Notes under the pieces: generated by a model
What the model was told of the DNA's origin: nothing
Seen by the model: only the letters and a program-made list of their open reading frames with translations
Databases searched by the model: none
NCBI RefSeq assembly: GCF_004216535.1
Contig: NZ_SGWX01000001.1
Location: 2,356,001-2,420,000, forward strand
Origin: Xylanimonas ulmi
GTDB taxonomy: Bacteria > Actinomycetota > Actinomycetes > Actinomycetales > Cellulomonadaceae
Direction: 5' to 3'
DNA: 64,000 bases
Part shown: positions 40,259 to 49,276 of the stretch, piece after piece
Layout of the letters: each line of letters opens with the position of its first letter
Numbering within the stretch: the first letter of the stretch is position 1
Made by a program: the position numbers and the translations under genes

Positions 40259-41026
40259 TCAGCGCGCGAGCCAGCCGCCGTCGACCGGCACGACGACGCC
40301 GTGCAGGTACGCCGCGGCGGGCGAGGCGAGGAAGACGACCGCGCCCTGCAGGTCGGCGGGCGTGCCCCACCGTCCGGCGGGGATGCGCTCGACGATCGCG
40401 CGCTCGCGCGCCGCGTCCGCGCGCAGGGGCGCCGTGTTGTCGGTGGCCAGGTAGCCCGGGGCGACGGCGTTGACGTTGACGCCGCGCGAGGCCCACTCGT
40501 TGGCCAGCGCCTTGGTCAGGCCCGCGACCGCGTGCTTGGCCGCGGTGTAGGCGGGCACCCGGACGCCGCCCTGGAACGAGAGCATCGAGGCGACCGTGAC
40601 GATCTTTCCCGAGCCGCGCGCGATCATGCCGCGGGCGGCGGCGCGCGAGAGGTGGAAGACCGCGTCGAGGTCGACCTTGAGCACCAGGTCCCAGTCGGAG
40701 GCCGGGTAGGTGAGGGCCGGGGCGCGGCGGATCAAGCCCGCGTTGTTGACCAGGATGTCGACCTGCCCGAACTCGGCCTCGGCCTGCGCCACGGCCGCCT
40801 CGAGCTCGGCGGGCTCGGCTGTCGACAAGTCGGCGCGCAGCTCGAGCGCGCGCCGGCCGGTCGCGCGCACCGCCGCGGCGGTCTCGGACGCGGCGCTGCG
40901 GTCGAGCAGCGCAATGTCGGCGCCGGCCTGCGCGAGTCCGACGGCGATGCCCTGCCCGATGCCGCGCGAGGTGCCCGTGACGAGCGCGACCTTGCCGTCG
41001 AGCCGGAAGCGGTCGAGCACGCTCAT
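40259..41026 (-). CDS. kduD: 2-dehydro-3-deoxy-D-gluconate 5-dehydrogenase KduD (SDR)
   Basis: A 255-residue short-chain dehydrogenase with TGTSRGIGQGIAVG as cofactor motif, NNAGLIRR, catalytic Ser near SMLSFQGG and YTAAKHA for Tyr-x3-Lys. MSVLDRFRLDGKVALVTG and the C-terminal PVDGGWLAR match KduD. Adjacent kduI confirms the role of reducing 2,5-diketo-3-deoxygluconate to KDG. Confidence 0.93.
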   Translation of the reverse strand: MSVLDRFRLDGKVALVTGTSRGIGQGIAVGLAQAGADIALLDRSAASETAAAVRATGRRALELRADLSTAEPAELEAAVAQAEAEFGQVDILVNNAGLIRRAPALTYPASDWDLVLKVDLDAVFHLSRAAARGMIARGSGKIVTVASMLSFQGGVRVPAYTAAKHAVAGLTKALANEWASRGVNVNAVAPGYLATDNTAPLRADAARERAIVERIPAGRWGTPADLQGAVVFLASPAAAYLHGVVVPVDGGWLAR

Positions 41027-41058
41027 CGCCTCAGCCGCCGGGCGCGCGGGCACGCCGC

Positions 41059-42345
41059 TCACCAGTACCGCCTCCACCCGGTCACGCAGTGGCGCACGAG
41101 CGCCTCGAGGTAGAAGTAGTCGCCCCACAGGCTGCCCTCGTCGACGCCGACCCCACCCGGCGCGCTGTAGACCGAGTGCAGCAGCAGTGCGTCGGAGCGC
41201 ACGCCGTCGGCGCCGGGCGTGTAGCCCTTGACGAGCGAGCGCAGGATGTCGCGCGCGGCGGACGAGTAGCGCTCGGAGCGCTCCGCGTTGACCAGCGGCG
41301 CGAGCTCGTGCAGCCCGCACACCGCGATCGCGGCTGCCGAGCTGTCGCGCGGCTCGTCGCCCGAGGTGAACACGAGGTCCCAGTAGGGCACGCCGTCGGC
41401 GGGCAGGTGGGCCAGGAGGTAGTCGGCGCAGCGCTCGGCGGCCCGCAGCAGCCGCGCGTCGCCCGTCGCCTGCGCGTTGAGCGCGAACCCGAGCACGCCC
41501 CAGGCCTGCCCGCGCGCCCAGCACGAGTCGTCGTGCGCGCCCTGCGCCGTCGAGCCGCCGACCGGCGCCCCGGTGGCGGGGTCCCAGGTGAAGGTGTGGA
41601 ACGTCGAGTCGTCGGGGCGCACGATGCGCTCGGCGAGCCGCGCGCAGTGCCGCGCGACGGCGGCCGCGTACCGCTCCTGCCCGGTCTGCTCGGCCGCCCA
41701 GGTCAGCAGCGGCATGTTGAGCAGGCTGTCGATGATGGTGCGCCCGCGCTGGGCGGGGTCGGTCAGGTCCCCCCACGCCTGGACGACGCCCGCCGGCTCG
41801 CTGAACCGCGTCATGAGCGCGTCGGCGGCCGCGATCCCCGCCCGCCAGGCGCCGGCGCTGCCGGTCAGCCGCCACGGGGCGACGCACGCGAGCGTGTACA
41901 GGAACCCGAGGTCGTGGGTGTCGATGTCCTCGCCCAGTTCGACGCGGCGCTCGAAGTCGGCCACGTGCTCCTCGCCCGCGGCGCGGAACCCGGGCGCGCC
42001 CGTCACCTCGTAGGCGAGCCACTGCATGCCCGGCCAAAAGCCCGTGGTCCAGCCGCGGTTGGCGCCGGGCGCGAACCCGGGCGCCGCGGGGCGCGGCAGG
42101 TAGCGCCCACCCACCGTCGTGTCGTCGGGGTAGTGCGGGCCGAAGGCGGCGATGTTGGAGCGGACGGTCGCGACGGTGTCGTCGAGGGCCGAGGCGAACT
42201 CGCAGATGAGCGACGCCTCGCCGGTCCAGCGCTGGACCGGCGAGGGGCTCAGGCAGTCGCCTCCGCCGCGAGCGTCGGAGGTCTGGGGTGGCGATGTGGG
42301 CACTCGCCCAGCGAACCTGACCGCGTTTCGCGCCGTCCAGGGCAA
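41059..42345 (-). CDS. GH88 unsaturated glucuronyl hydrolase
   Basis: A glycoside hydrolase of up to 428 residues that hydrates and cleaves the unsaturated uronic acid from lyase-produced oligosaccharides. UGL hallmarks are GANRGWTTGFWPGMQWLAYE, DIDTHDLGFLYT with a catalytic Asp, CWARGQAWGVLGF, and DSSAAAIAVCGL with a second Asp. No signal peptide is seen, so the enzyme is cytoplasmic. The N-terminal 40-50 residues up to ASLICEFASAL look non-conserved; GTG 42303 is a plausible shorter start. It stands 32 bp upstream of kduD, linking unsaturated disaccharide cleavage to uronate metabolism. Confidence 0.9.
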   Translation of the reverse strand: MPWTARNAVRFAGRVPTSPPQTSDARGGGDCLSPSPVQRWTGEASLICEFASALDDTVATVRSNIAAFGPHYPDDTTVGGRYLPRPAAPGFAPGANRGWTTGFWPGMQWLAYEVTGAPGFRAAGEEHVADFERRVELGEDIDTHDLGFLYTLACVAPWRLTGSAGAWRAGIAAADALMTRFSEPAGVVQAWGDLTDPAQRGRTIIDSLLNMPLLTWAAEQTGQERYAAAVARHCARLAERIVRPDDSTFHTFTWDPATGAPVGGSTAQGAHDDSCWARGQAWGVLGFALNAQATGDARLLRAAERCADYLLAHLPADGVPYWDLVFTSGDEPRDSSAAAIAVCGLHELAPLVNAERSERYSSAARDILRSLVKGYTPGADGVRSDALLLHSVYSAPGGVGVDEGSLWGDYFYLEALVRHCVTGWRRYW

Positions 42346-42368
42346 ACGATCAGACGATCATCCGCCCG

Positions 42369-43283
42369 TCACAGATGCGGTCGCACGAGCCGTGCGTAGC
42401 GGTCCGCGAGGGTCGCGACGGTCACCGCAGGGTCCGCCGCCCACACGGCCTCGTTGAAGATCTCGGTCTCGACGGCGCCGGTGTACCCCGCTCGCGCGAC
42501 CCACCGGGTGACGGCGGCGAAGTCGACGTACCCGTCGCCGAGGTGACCGCGCGAGTTGAGGGCGACCGGGGCGAGCGGGAGGCACCAGTCACACACCTGG
42601 TACGACGCCAGGCGGCGCTCGGCCCCCGCCCGCGCGATCGACGCCTCCAGCGCCGGGTCCCACCACACGTGGTAGGTGTCGACGACGACGCCGACCACCT
42701 GCGGCGCGAAGGGCGCGGCCAGGTCGAGCGCCTGCCCCAGTGTGCTCAGGACCGCGCGGTCGGCGGCGAACAGGGGGTGCAGCGGCTCCAGGGCGATCCG
42801 CACCCCGTGCTCGGCGGCGAAGGGGGCCAGGTCGGCGAGCCGGTCGGCCACGCGTGCGCGCGCCGCCACCAGGTCCCGGTCGCCGGGGCCCGCGTCGCCT
42901 CGCACCGGCGCCTCCGGGCCGCCCGCCGCCGGCAGCCCGCCGACGACGAAGACCAGCTCGGGGGCGCCGACCTCGGCGGCCTGCGCGATCGCCCGCCGGT
43001 TGTCGTCGAGCGCCGCGGCGACGCCGTCGTCGTGCGCGGCGGTGAGGAACCCGCCGCGGCACAGCGAGGAGACGCACAGGCCGGCGTCGGCGACGAGTTT
43101 GGCCGCGCGGGCGGTCCCCGCCTCCTCGACGCGGTCGCGCCACAGCCCGACGGCGCCGAGCCCGGCGCGCGCGGCGACGTCGACGGCCTCGCGCAGCGTC
43201 GCGCGCTTGACCGTCGCCGTGTTGAGCGAGCACCGCGCCAGGTCGCCCAGATCGCCCAGATCGCCCGCCGCCCCGACGCTCAC
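42369..43283 (-). CDS. Sugar phosphate isomerase/epimerase (xylose isomerase-like TIM barrel)
   Basis: A 304-residue AP_endonuc_2 superfamily protein: LARCSLNTATVKRATLREA, GLGAVGLWRDRVEE, ELVFVVGGLP, then IALEPLHPLFAADRAVLST, and VVGVVVDTYHVWWDP with the metal-binding His/Asp. GTG 43283 overlaps the stop of the upstream Gfo/Idh gene (GTGA). The start region has a 9-bp tandem repeat encoding GDLGDLGDL. Members isomerise keto-sugars; pairing with a Gfo/Idh enzyme suggests a sequential oxidation and isomerisation step on a side sugar of the imported oligosaccharide. Confidence 0.88.
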   Translation of the reverse strand: MSVGAAGDLGDLGDLARCSLNTATVKRATLREAVDVAARAGLGAVGLWRDRVEEAGTARAAKLVADAGLCVSSLCRGGFLTAAHDDGVAAALDDNRRAIAQAAEVGAPELVFVVGGLPAAGGPEAPVRGDAGPGDRDLVAARARVADRLADLAPFAAEHGVRIALEPLHPLFAADRAVLSTLGQALDLAAPFAPQVVGVVVDTYHVWWDPALEASIARAGAERRLASYQVCDWCLPLAPVALNSRGHLGDGYVDFAAVTRWVARAGYTGAVETEIFNEAVWAADPAVTVATLADRYARLVRPHL

Positions 43284-44443
43284 AGGTCGATCTCCGGGAC
43301 GTCGAGGCGGCGGCCGGTGGCCGATGAGCGCAGCCCCAGCTCGGCGAGCTGGACCCCGCGCGCCGCCGAGAGCAGGTCGTAGCGGTGCGGGCGGCCTGCG
43401 GCGACGTCGCGCAGGAACTCCTCCCATTGCGCGCGGAAGCCGTTGACGACGCCGCCGCGGTCGGGCACCGTGATCCACTGCTCCCGGAACCTCTCGGGGG
43501 TGGGGACGTCGGGGTCCCAGACCGCCCTGGGTGTCGCCGAGCGGGGCTGGGCGACGCAGCCGAACAGCCCGGCCACTGCCGACCCGTGCGTCCCGTCCAC
43601 CTGGAACTCGACGAGCTCGTCACGGTGCACGCGCACGGCCCAGGAGGAGTTGATCTGGGCGGTGACCGCGTCGCCGCCGGGTGTGGTGAGCGTGAAGACG
43701 CCGTACGCGGCGTCGTCGGCCGTCGCGGTGTACCGCTCGCCGCTCTCGTCCCAGCGCGCCGGGATGTGCGTGACGGTCTTCGTGTAGACGTCCTGGACGC
43801 GCCCGACGACGCCCTCCATGACGTAGTTCCAGTGGCAGTACATGTCGGTGGTCATGGAGCCGCCGTCGGCCGCGCGGTAGTTCCAGCTCGGACGCTGGGC
43901 GGGCTCGACGTCGCCCTCGAAGACCCAGTACCCGAACTCGCCGCGCAGCGACAGGATGCGGCCGAAGAAGCCCTCGTCGACCAGGCGGCGCAGCTTGACC
44001 AGGCCGGGCAGGTAGAGCTTGTCGTGCACGACGCCGATCGTCAGGTCCGACCGGGCGCCGAGGCGCGCCAGGTCCACCGCCTCGGTCAGCGTCTCGGCCG
44101 TGGGCTTCTCGGTGAACACGTGCTTGCCCGCCTCGATCGCCTTGGTCAGCGTCTTGACGCGCAGCGACGTCATCGACGCGTCGAACAGGACGTCGACCGA
44201 CGGGTCGGCGACGACCGCGTCGAGGTCCGTGCTCCACCGCTCGACGCCGTGGCGGGCCGCCAGCTCGCGCAGCTTGGACTCATCGCGGCCCACGAGGATC
44301 GGCTCGACCCGCAGCAGCGTGCCGTCATCGAGCCGCACGCCCTCGTCGCGGATCGGCAGGATCGAGCGGACCAGATGCTGGCGATAGCCCATGCGGCCGG
44401 TCACACCGTTCATCGCGATCCGGAGGGTGCGGGGCTGTGACAT
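43280..44443 (-). CDS. Gfo/Idh/MocA-family oxidoreductase
   Basis: A 387-residue NAD(P)-dependent sugar dehydrogenase. The Rossmann start (LRIAMNGVTGRMGYRQHLVR), the EKPTAET motif with the conserved Lys-Pro near residue 118, and the C-terminal beta-sandwich (YGVFTLTTPGGDAVTAQINS) are visible. ATG 44443 faces a LacI gene, with a palindromic operator in the 74-bp gap. It is the first gene of the leftward uronate operon. Confidence 0.92.
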   Translation of the reverse strand: MSQPRTLRIAMNGVTGRMGYRQHLVRSILPIRDEGVRLDDGTLLRVEPILVGRDESKLRELAARHGVERWSTDLDAVVADPSVDVLFDASMTSLRVKTLTKAIEAGKHVFTEKPTAETLTEAVDLARLGARSDLTIGVVHDKLYLPGLVKLRRLVDEGFFGRILSLRGEFGYWVFEGDVEPAQRPSWNYRAADGGSMTTDMYCHWNYVMEGVVGRVQDVYTKTVTHIPARWDESGERYTATADDAAYGVFTLTTPGGDAVTAQINSSWAVRVHRDELVEFQVDGTHGSAVAGLFGCVAQPRSATPRAVWDPDVPTPERFREQWITVPDRGGVVNGFRAQWEEFLRDVAAGRPHRYDLLSAARGVQLAELGLRSSATGRRLDVPEIDL

Positions 44444-44461
44444 CGATGGACTCCTTCGTCC

Positions 44462-44495
44462 GCGTGCGGGAATACGCTTTCCCGCACGCTAGAAT
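44462..44495. promoter_or_regulatory. LacI operator palindrome and -10 box in divergent region
   Basis: GCGTGCGGGAA and TTCCCGCACGC (44462-44472 and 44479-44489) form a perfect 11-bp inverted repeat around TACGCT. The core read on the minus strand is GGAAAGCGTATTCC. TAGAAT (44490-44495), a good -10 box for the lacI gene, touches the palindrome. The site thus can control both directions. Confidence 0.8.
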
Positions 44496-44517
44496 GCCAG
44501 GACGGAGCACGTCAAGG

Positions 44518-45591
44518 ATGGGTGACCAGGTGGCGATGAGGGCATCGACGGGAACGGCGACGGGCAGCGACGCGAGCCGACCGCGGCTCCAAGACGTCGC
44601 CGGGCGCGCCGGAGTCTCGTTGGCGACCGCGTCGCGGGTGCTCAACGGCTCCAGCCGGCAGCCGGGCGCGGAGCTCGTCGAGCGCGTGAGGACCGCGGCG
44701 CACGAGCTCGGCTACGTCGTCAACGCCCAGGCCCAGGCACTGGCCCGCTCCCGGACCGGGCTGTTGGGCCTCGTCGTGCAGGACATCTCCGACCCGTACT
44801 TCTCCTCGATCGCCGCCGGAGCGCAGAGCGTCGCCCGCGAGCAGGGGCTCCACCTGCTCCTGGCGAGCACCGACCGTGACCCCGAGGCCGAGCGCGACGC
44901 GGTGAGCGCCTTCGCCGCGCACCGCGCCGACGGCATCGTCGTGGTGGGGTCCCGGTGGGGAGGCAAGCACGACGCCGCGCTGCGCCGGGAGCTGGCGGTC
45001 TACACGAGCGCGGGCGGGGTCGCGGTGGTCGTCGGCCAGCCCCTCGCGGGCGCGCTCACGGTGCAGCCGCCCAACGTCGAGGGAGCCCGGGCGCTCGCGC
45101 ACGCCCTGGTGGACCTTGGGTTGCGCCGGTTCGCGGTGGTCGCCGGCCCGGAGCGGATCGTCACCTCGCGCGAGCGCTCCGACTCGTTCGCCGGAGGGGT
45201 GCTCGGCCGCGGCGGGCATGTCGAGACCGTCATCGCCACGCAGTTCTCACGCGACGGCGGCTTCGCGGCGGCCGAGCAGGTCGCCCGGCTCGCGCGCGCC
45301 GACGCGCCGCGGCTGTGCGTCTTCGCGGTCTCGGACGTGATGGCCATCGGGCTCATGGCCGGACTGCGCCGGCTCGGCGTCGAGGCGCCACGCGACGTGC
45401 TCGTCGCCGGCTTCGACGACGTTCCGACGCTGCGCGACCACACCCCCGGGCTCACCACGGTGCGCATCCCGCTCGTCGAGATGGGGCGCCGCGCGGTCCT
45501 GGCGGCCGTCGACGCCTCCCGCACCCCGGGCCTCGAGCCGCTCGAGGCCGAGGTCGTGCTGCGCGAGTCGACGAGCCCGCCCAGGCGGTAG
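44518..45591 (+). CDS. LacI-family transcriptional regulator
   Basis: A 357-residue repressor. The HTH is RLQDVAGRAGVSLATASRVL followed by NGSSR, and the sensor domain runs from about residue 75 (GLLGLVVQDISDPYFSSIAA; HRADGIVVVGSRWG; GFDDVPTLRDHTPGLTTVRI). ATG 44518 is chosen; ATG 44536 is also possible. Operator-like sites with the same core occur before this gene and before the next operon, so it probably regulates itself, the uronate operon and the transporter operon. Confidence 0.92.
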   Translation: MGDQVAMRASTGTATGSDASRPRLQDVAGRAGVSLATASRVLNGSSRQPGAELVERVRTAAHELGYVVNAQAQALARSRTGLLGLVVQDISDPYFSSIAAGAQSVAREQGLHLLLASTDRDPEAERDAVSAFAAHRADGIVVVGSRWGGKHDAALRRELAVYTSAGGVAVVVGQPLAGALTVQPPNVEGARALAHALVDLGLRRFAVVAGPERIVTSRERSDSFAGGVLGRGGHVETVIATQFSRDGGFAAAEQVARLARADAPRLCVFAVSDVMAIGLMAGLRRLGVEAPRDVLVAGFDDVPTLRDHTPGLTTVRIPLVEMGRRAVLAAVDASRTPGLEPLEAEVVLRESTSPPRR

Positions 45592-45640
45592 CCCGTCGCT
45601 CCGGGCACTTGACCACTCGCCCGAGCGCCCCTACGGTGAC

Positions 45641-45654
45641 GGAAAGCGCATTCC
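45641..45654 (+). promoter_or_regulatory. Second LacI operator-like site before ABC operon
   Basis: GGAAAGCGCATTCC differs at one base from the core of the palindrome at 44462-44489. It lies 33 bp upstream of the permease start at 45687. Confidence 0.75.
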
Positions 45655-45686
45655 AGCGATCACCTCGACGCCGAGGAGGACACCCG

Positions 45687-46553
45687 ATGACGATGACGTC
45701 GTCGCCGCACACGGCCACGGACAACCCCGGGCCGGCGACCGGACGCCGCACCTCGCGCAGCCTGGCGAGATCGGGCGCCGTCGCGTGGCGCCCGCTCGCC
45801 CTCACCTGCGCGCTCGTCTCTCTGTGGTGGCTGACCACCGCCCAGGGCTGGTTGGCGCCGTACGTCCTGCCCTCGCCCGCCGCCACGTGGTCCGCGCTCA
45901 CCCAGAACGCCGCGTACCTCGCGCACAACACGTGGGTCACGACGTCGGAGACCGTCATCGGATTCGTCCTCGCCGTGATCATCGGCGAGCTGGTCGCCGT
46001 CGTCATGGCGTACTCGCGCAGCACGGAGCGAACGGTCTACCCCATCATCCTGGTCGCCCAGGTGGTGCCCAAGATCGCGATCGCACCGCTCTTCGTGGTG
46101 TGGCTCGGCTTCGGCGCCGCGCCGAAGGTCACCGTGGCGGTGCTCATGGCCTTCTTCCCCGTCGTCATCTCCGGCCTGGCCGGGCTGCGGTCGGTCGACC
46201 CCGAGATCGTCGAGCTGACGTCAACGATGGGAGCCAGCAGGCTGAAGACCTTCTGGAAGGTCATGTTCCCGGCCTCCCTGCCCCAGTTGCTGTCCGGCCT
46301 CAAGGTGGCGGCCACCCTCGCGGTGACCGGCGCCGTCGTGGGCGAGTTCGTCGGCGGCAACGAGGGCCTCGGCTACGTCATCCTCCAAGCCAACGGGAAC
46401 ATCGACACGGCAATGCTCTTCGCCGCGCTGATCATCATGTCGCTGCTCGGGATCGTGTTGTTCCTGCTCATCGAGCTCGCCGAGGCCCTCCTGATCGGCT
46501 GGCATCCATCCCGCCGCAACAACGCGGCCTCCAGCACGCTCGTCGGCGCCTGA
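45687..46553 (+). CDS. NitT/TauT-type ABC transporter permease
   Basis: A 288-residue SsuC/ThiX-like permease with about six helices: LTCALVSLWWLTTAQGWL, ETVIGFVLAVIIGELVAVVM, and the EAA-like loop VDPEIVELTSTMGASRLKTF near residue 180. ATG 45687 is preceded by GGAGGA. It forms an importer with the binding protein and ATPase encoded next. Transporters of this class carry sulfonates, taurine, nitrate or pyrimidine precursors; here control by the LacI regulator points to a sugar-acid or related ligand, which would be unusual. Confidence 0.9.
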   Translation: MTMTSSPHTATDNPGPATGRRTSRSLARSGAVAWRPLALTCALVSLWWLTTAQGWLAPYVLPSPAATWSALTQNAAYLAHNTWVTTSETVIGFVLAVIIGELVAVVMAYSRSTERTVYPIILVAQVVPKIAIAPLFVVWLGFGAAPKVTVAVLMAFFPVVISGLAGLRSVDPEIVELTSTMGASRLKTFWKVMFPASLPQLLSGLKVAATLAVTGAVVGEFVGGNEGLGYVILQANGNIDTAMLFAALIIMSLLGIVLFLLIELAEALLIGWHPSRRNNAASSTLVGA

Positions 46554-46600
46554 CCTCCCCTCCACTCCGCTCGTCACGCTGCGCAAAGGAGCTCGCCCTG

Positions 46601-47626
46601 ATGAAGTCGTTCCGCCCCCTGCCCCTCGTCGTCACCACCGCCGTCGCGCTCGGCCTCGCGGGCTGCGCGTCCCCCTCGTCCGCGGGCCCGGCGCCCGCCG
46701 ACGACGGCGACACGCGGCCCGTCACCCTCATGCTCAACTGGTACCCCTACGGCGAGCACGCGCCGTTCTACTACGGCCTGGAGAAGGGCGTCTTCGCCAA
46801 GCACGGCATCGACCTCAAGATCGAGGCCGGCCAGGGATCGACCAAGACCATCCAGGCCGTGGGCGCCGGTCAGGTCGACTTCGGCTGGGCCGACACCGCG
46901 GCGCTGCTGCCCAACGTCGACAAGGGCGTGGACGTCAAGAGCGTTGGGGTGTTCCTCCAGACGACGCCCTCGGCCGTCCAGGTCTTCGCGGACTCCGGCA
47001 TCGAGACTCCTGAGGACCTGAAGGGCAAGACGATCGCCGTCTCCGCCGGCGACGCGCCGACGACGACGTTCCCGTTCTACCTCGAGGCGATCGGCCTCTC
47101 GCCGAACGACGTCAAGCAGCAGAACCTCGACGCCGCGGGCAAGATCTCGGCGATGCTGACGGGCAAGGTCGACGGGCTGATCGGCTTCATGCACGACCAG
47201 GGCCCGACGGTGGCCGCCAAGAGCGGGCGCGAGGTGCGGTACTTCCCATACGCCGACGCGGGGCTGAGCTACTTCAGCAACGGCCTGCTCGCCACCAGCT
47301 CGACCATCAAGGACGACCCCGACCTGGTGCGCGACATGGTGGCCGCGACGTCCGAGGCCTTCGCCGCGGCCGTCGACGACCCGGCCGGCGCCGTCGACGC
47401 CATGGCGGGCAAGGACCCCCAGATGCCCGCGAAGGACGTCCTCGCCGAGCAGTGGAAGCAGACCATCACCGTGCTGCACACCGAGGCCACCAAAGACAAG
47501 CCGTTCGGGTACAACGACCCCGCCGACTGGCTCAACACCCTCGACGTGCTCCACAAAGCGGGGCTGATCAGCGGCGACAAGGGCGTCGAGGACTACTTCG
47601 ACGGCGCGTTCGCGCCGGGCGACTGA
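46601..47626 (+). CDS. NMT1/THI5-like ABC substrate-binding lipoprotein
   Basis: A 341-residue lipoprotein (lipobox GLAGC near residue 18-22). The start of the mature domain, VTLMLNWYPYGEHAPFYYGL, and GIDLKIEAGQGSTKTIQAVG are close to the ThiY/NMT1 family that binds pyrimidine precursors, and to SsuA relatives. No thiamin genes or THI-box riboswitch are visible, so that specificity is doubtful. It lies 47 bp after the permease gene with an AAAGGAG ribosome-binding site. Confidence 0.9.
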   Translation: MKSFRPLPLVVTTAVALGLAGCASPSSAGPAPADDGDTRPVTLMLNWYPYGEHAPFYYGLEKGVFAKHGIDLKIEAGQGSTKTIQAVGAGQVDFGWADTAALLPNVDKGVDVKSVGVFLQTTPSAVQVFADSGIETPEDLKGKTIAVSAGDAPTTTFPFYLEAIGLSPNDVKQQNLDAAGKISAMLTGKVDGLIGFMHDQGPTVAAKSGREVRYFPYADAGLSYFSNGLLATSSTIKDDPDLVRDMVAATSEAFAAAVDDPAGAVDAMAGKDPQMPAKDVLAEQWKQTITVLHTEATKDKPFGYNDPADWLNTLDVLHKAGLISGDKGVEDYFDGAFAPGD

Positions 47627-47655
47627 CGGCCGGCGTCCACGGTCAGGAGGAGACC

Positions 47656-48462
47656 ATGACGATGCTGCATTCCCAGCCCCGCGTCGACGTCGATCAGGTC
47701 GTCGCCGTCGACGGCGTGTCCGTGACGTTCCGCGGCAAGCGCACCTCGACCCAAGCGCTCGGTGAGGTCGACCTCACCGTCCGCCGCGGCGAGTTCGTCT
47801 CGATCGTCGGCCCGTCAGGGTGCGGCAAGTCGACGCTCCTCAAAGTCGTCGCCGGACTCGTCCGCCCGACGACCGGGTCCGTGCTGCTGCACGGTGAGCA
47901 GGTCCTGGGACCACGCCAGGACATCGGCTACGTGTTCCAGCGCGCGGCGCTCCTGGACTGGCGCACCGCCGAGGGCAACATCCTGCTCCAGGCCGAGATG
48001 CGTGGCATGGACATGGCCGCGGCCCGACGGCGGTGCGCCGAGCTGATCGAGATCACCGGCCTGAGCGGGTTCGAGAGGGCCATGCCGCACGAGCTGTCGG
48101 GCGGGATGCAGCAGCGCGTGTCGTTGTGCCGCGCGCTGCTGCATGAGCCCGACGTGCTGCTGATGGACGAGCCGTTCGGCGCGCTCGACGCCCTGACCCG
48201 AGAGCGCATGAACGTCGAGTTGCACCGGGTCTGCCGCGAGACGGGCGTCACGGTGCTCCTGGTGACCCACTCGGTGCCCGAGGCGGTCTACCTGGGCCAT
48301 CGCGTCCTCGCGATGGGGCCGCGTCCCGGACGGGTCATCGAGGAGCTCACCGTCGACATCCCCGGCGAGCGCGACTACGCCACGACGCTGACCACGCCCG
48401 AGTTCCAGCGCGTCTCCGGCCGGGTCCGTGCCCTGCTCGGGTCACCGCAGGGAGGGGACTGA
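47656..48462 (+). CDS. NitT/TauT-type ABC transporter ATPase
   Basis: A 268-residue ATPase with Walker A GPSGCGKST, Q-loop VFQRAALLDW, signature LSGGMQQRVSLCRAL, Walker B VLLMDEPFGALD and the switch His in LLVTHSVPEAVY. ATG 47656 has AGGAGGAG upstream. Its TGA overlaps the next ATG by one base. Confidence 0.94.
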   Translation: MTMLHSQPRVDVDQVVAVDGVSVTFRGKRTSTQALGEVDLTVRRGEFVSIVGPSGCGKSTLLKVVAGLVRPTTGSVLLHGEQVLGPRQDIGYVFQRAALLDWRTAEGNILLQAEMRGMDMAAARRRCAELIEITGLSGFERAMPHELSGGMQQRVSLCRALLHEPDVLLMDEPFGALDALTRERMNVELHRVCRETGVTVLLVTHSVPEAVYLGHRVLAMGPRPGRVIEELTVDIPGERDYATTLTTPEFQRVSGRVRALLGSPQGGD

Positions 48463-49262
48463 TGCCGCGGGTCGCCCTCGTGACGGGCGGCGCTCGCGGC
48501 ATCGGGCTGGGGATCAGCCGCCGACTGGTGCGGGACGGGTACGCGGTGTCGATCCTCGCGACGCGTGACGAGCCGGCCGCGGTGCTGGACGAGCTGCGCG
48601 ACCTCGCCGGCGACGGCGCGCTCGTGCGCTACGTGCGCGGGTCGGTCGCGGACGTGGCCGACCACGGCCGGTACCTCGACGACGCGGTCACCGCCTGGGG
48701 GCGGCTCGACGTGCTGGTCAACAACGCGGGCGTGGCGCCGCGCGTGCGCGCCGACCTGCTCGACGCCACGCCCGAGGAGTTCGACCACGTGCTCGGGGTC
48801 AACCTGCGCGGGCCGTACTTCCTCACGCAGGCGTTCGCGCGGCGGGTCCTCGCGCTGCGCGGCGAGGTGGCACCCACCGAACGGCCCGCGCCCATAGAAC
48901 GGCCCGCGGCGGCCATCGTGAACGTCTCCTCGCTGTCGGCCACGACGGTGTCGACCAACCGGGGCGAGTACTGCGTCTCCAAGGCGGGCGTCGCGATGGC
49001 CACGCAACTGTGGGCGGTCCGGCTCGCGCGCGAGGGCATCGTGGTCCACGAGGTGCGCCCAGGGATCATCGCGACCGACATGACGGCCGGCGTGAGCGAG
49101 CGATACGACGCCTACCTCGCGGGCGGCCACGTGCCGATCGCGCGGTGGGGCGAGCCCGCCGACGTCGCCGCGGCGGTGTCGATGCTCGCCGCGGGCGCCA
49201 CGCCGTACTCGACGGGAGAGGTCTTCCACGTCGACGGCGGCCTGCACGTGCCGGTCCTGTGA
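48462..49262 (+). CDS. Short-chain dehydrogenase/reductase
   Basis: A 266-residue SDR with TGGARGIGLGISRR, NNAGVAP, catalytic Ser in NVSSLSATTVS and YCVSKAG (Tyr-x3-Lys), ending VFHVDGGLHVPVL. It is translationally coupled to the ATPase (TGATG) and overlapped by the frame of the flavoprotein gene. Such enzymes oxidise secondary alcohols; in this operon it may process the imported substrate before or after the flavoprotein. Confidence 0.9.
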   Translation: MPRVALVTGGARGIGLGISRRLVRDGYAVSILATRDEPAAVLDELRDLAGDGALVRYVRGSVADVADHGRYLDDAVTAWGRLDVLVNNAGVAPRVRADLLDATPEEFDHVLGVNLRGPYFLTQAFARRVLALRGEVAPTERPAPIERPAAAIVNVSSLSATTVSTNRGEYCVSKAGVAMATQLWAVRLAREGIVVHEVRPGIIATDMTAGVSERYDAYLAGGHVPIARWGEPADVAAAVSMLAAGATPYSTGEVFHVDGGLHVPVL

Positions 49263-49276
49263 CGCGCGGAGGCGAG

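Noticed and set aside
45592-45686. THI-box riboswitch before the ThiY-like ABC operon
   Set aside because: The 95-bp gap is too short and lacks the conserved CTGAGA and ACCTGATCTGG-type blocks; it contains a LacI-type operator instead.
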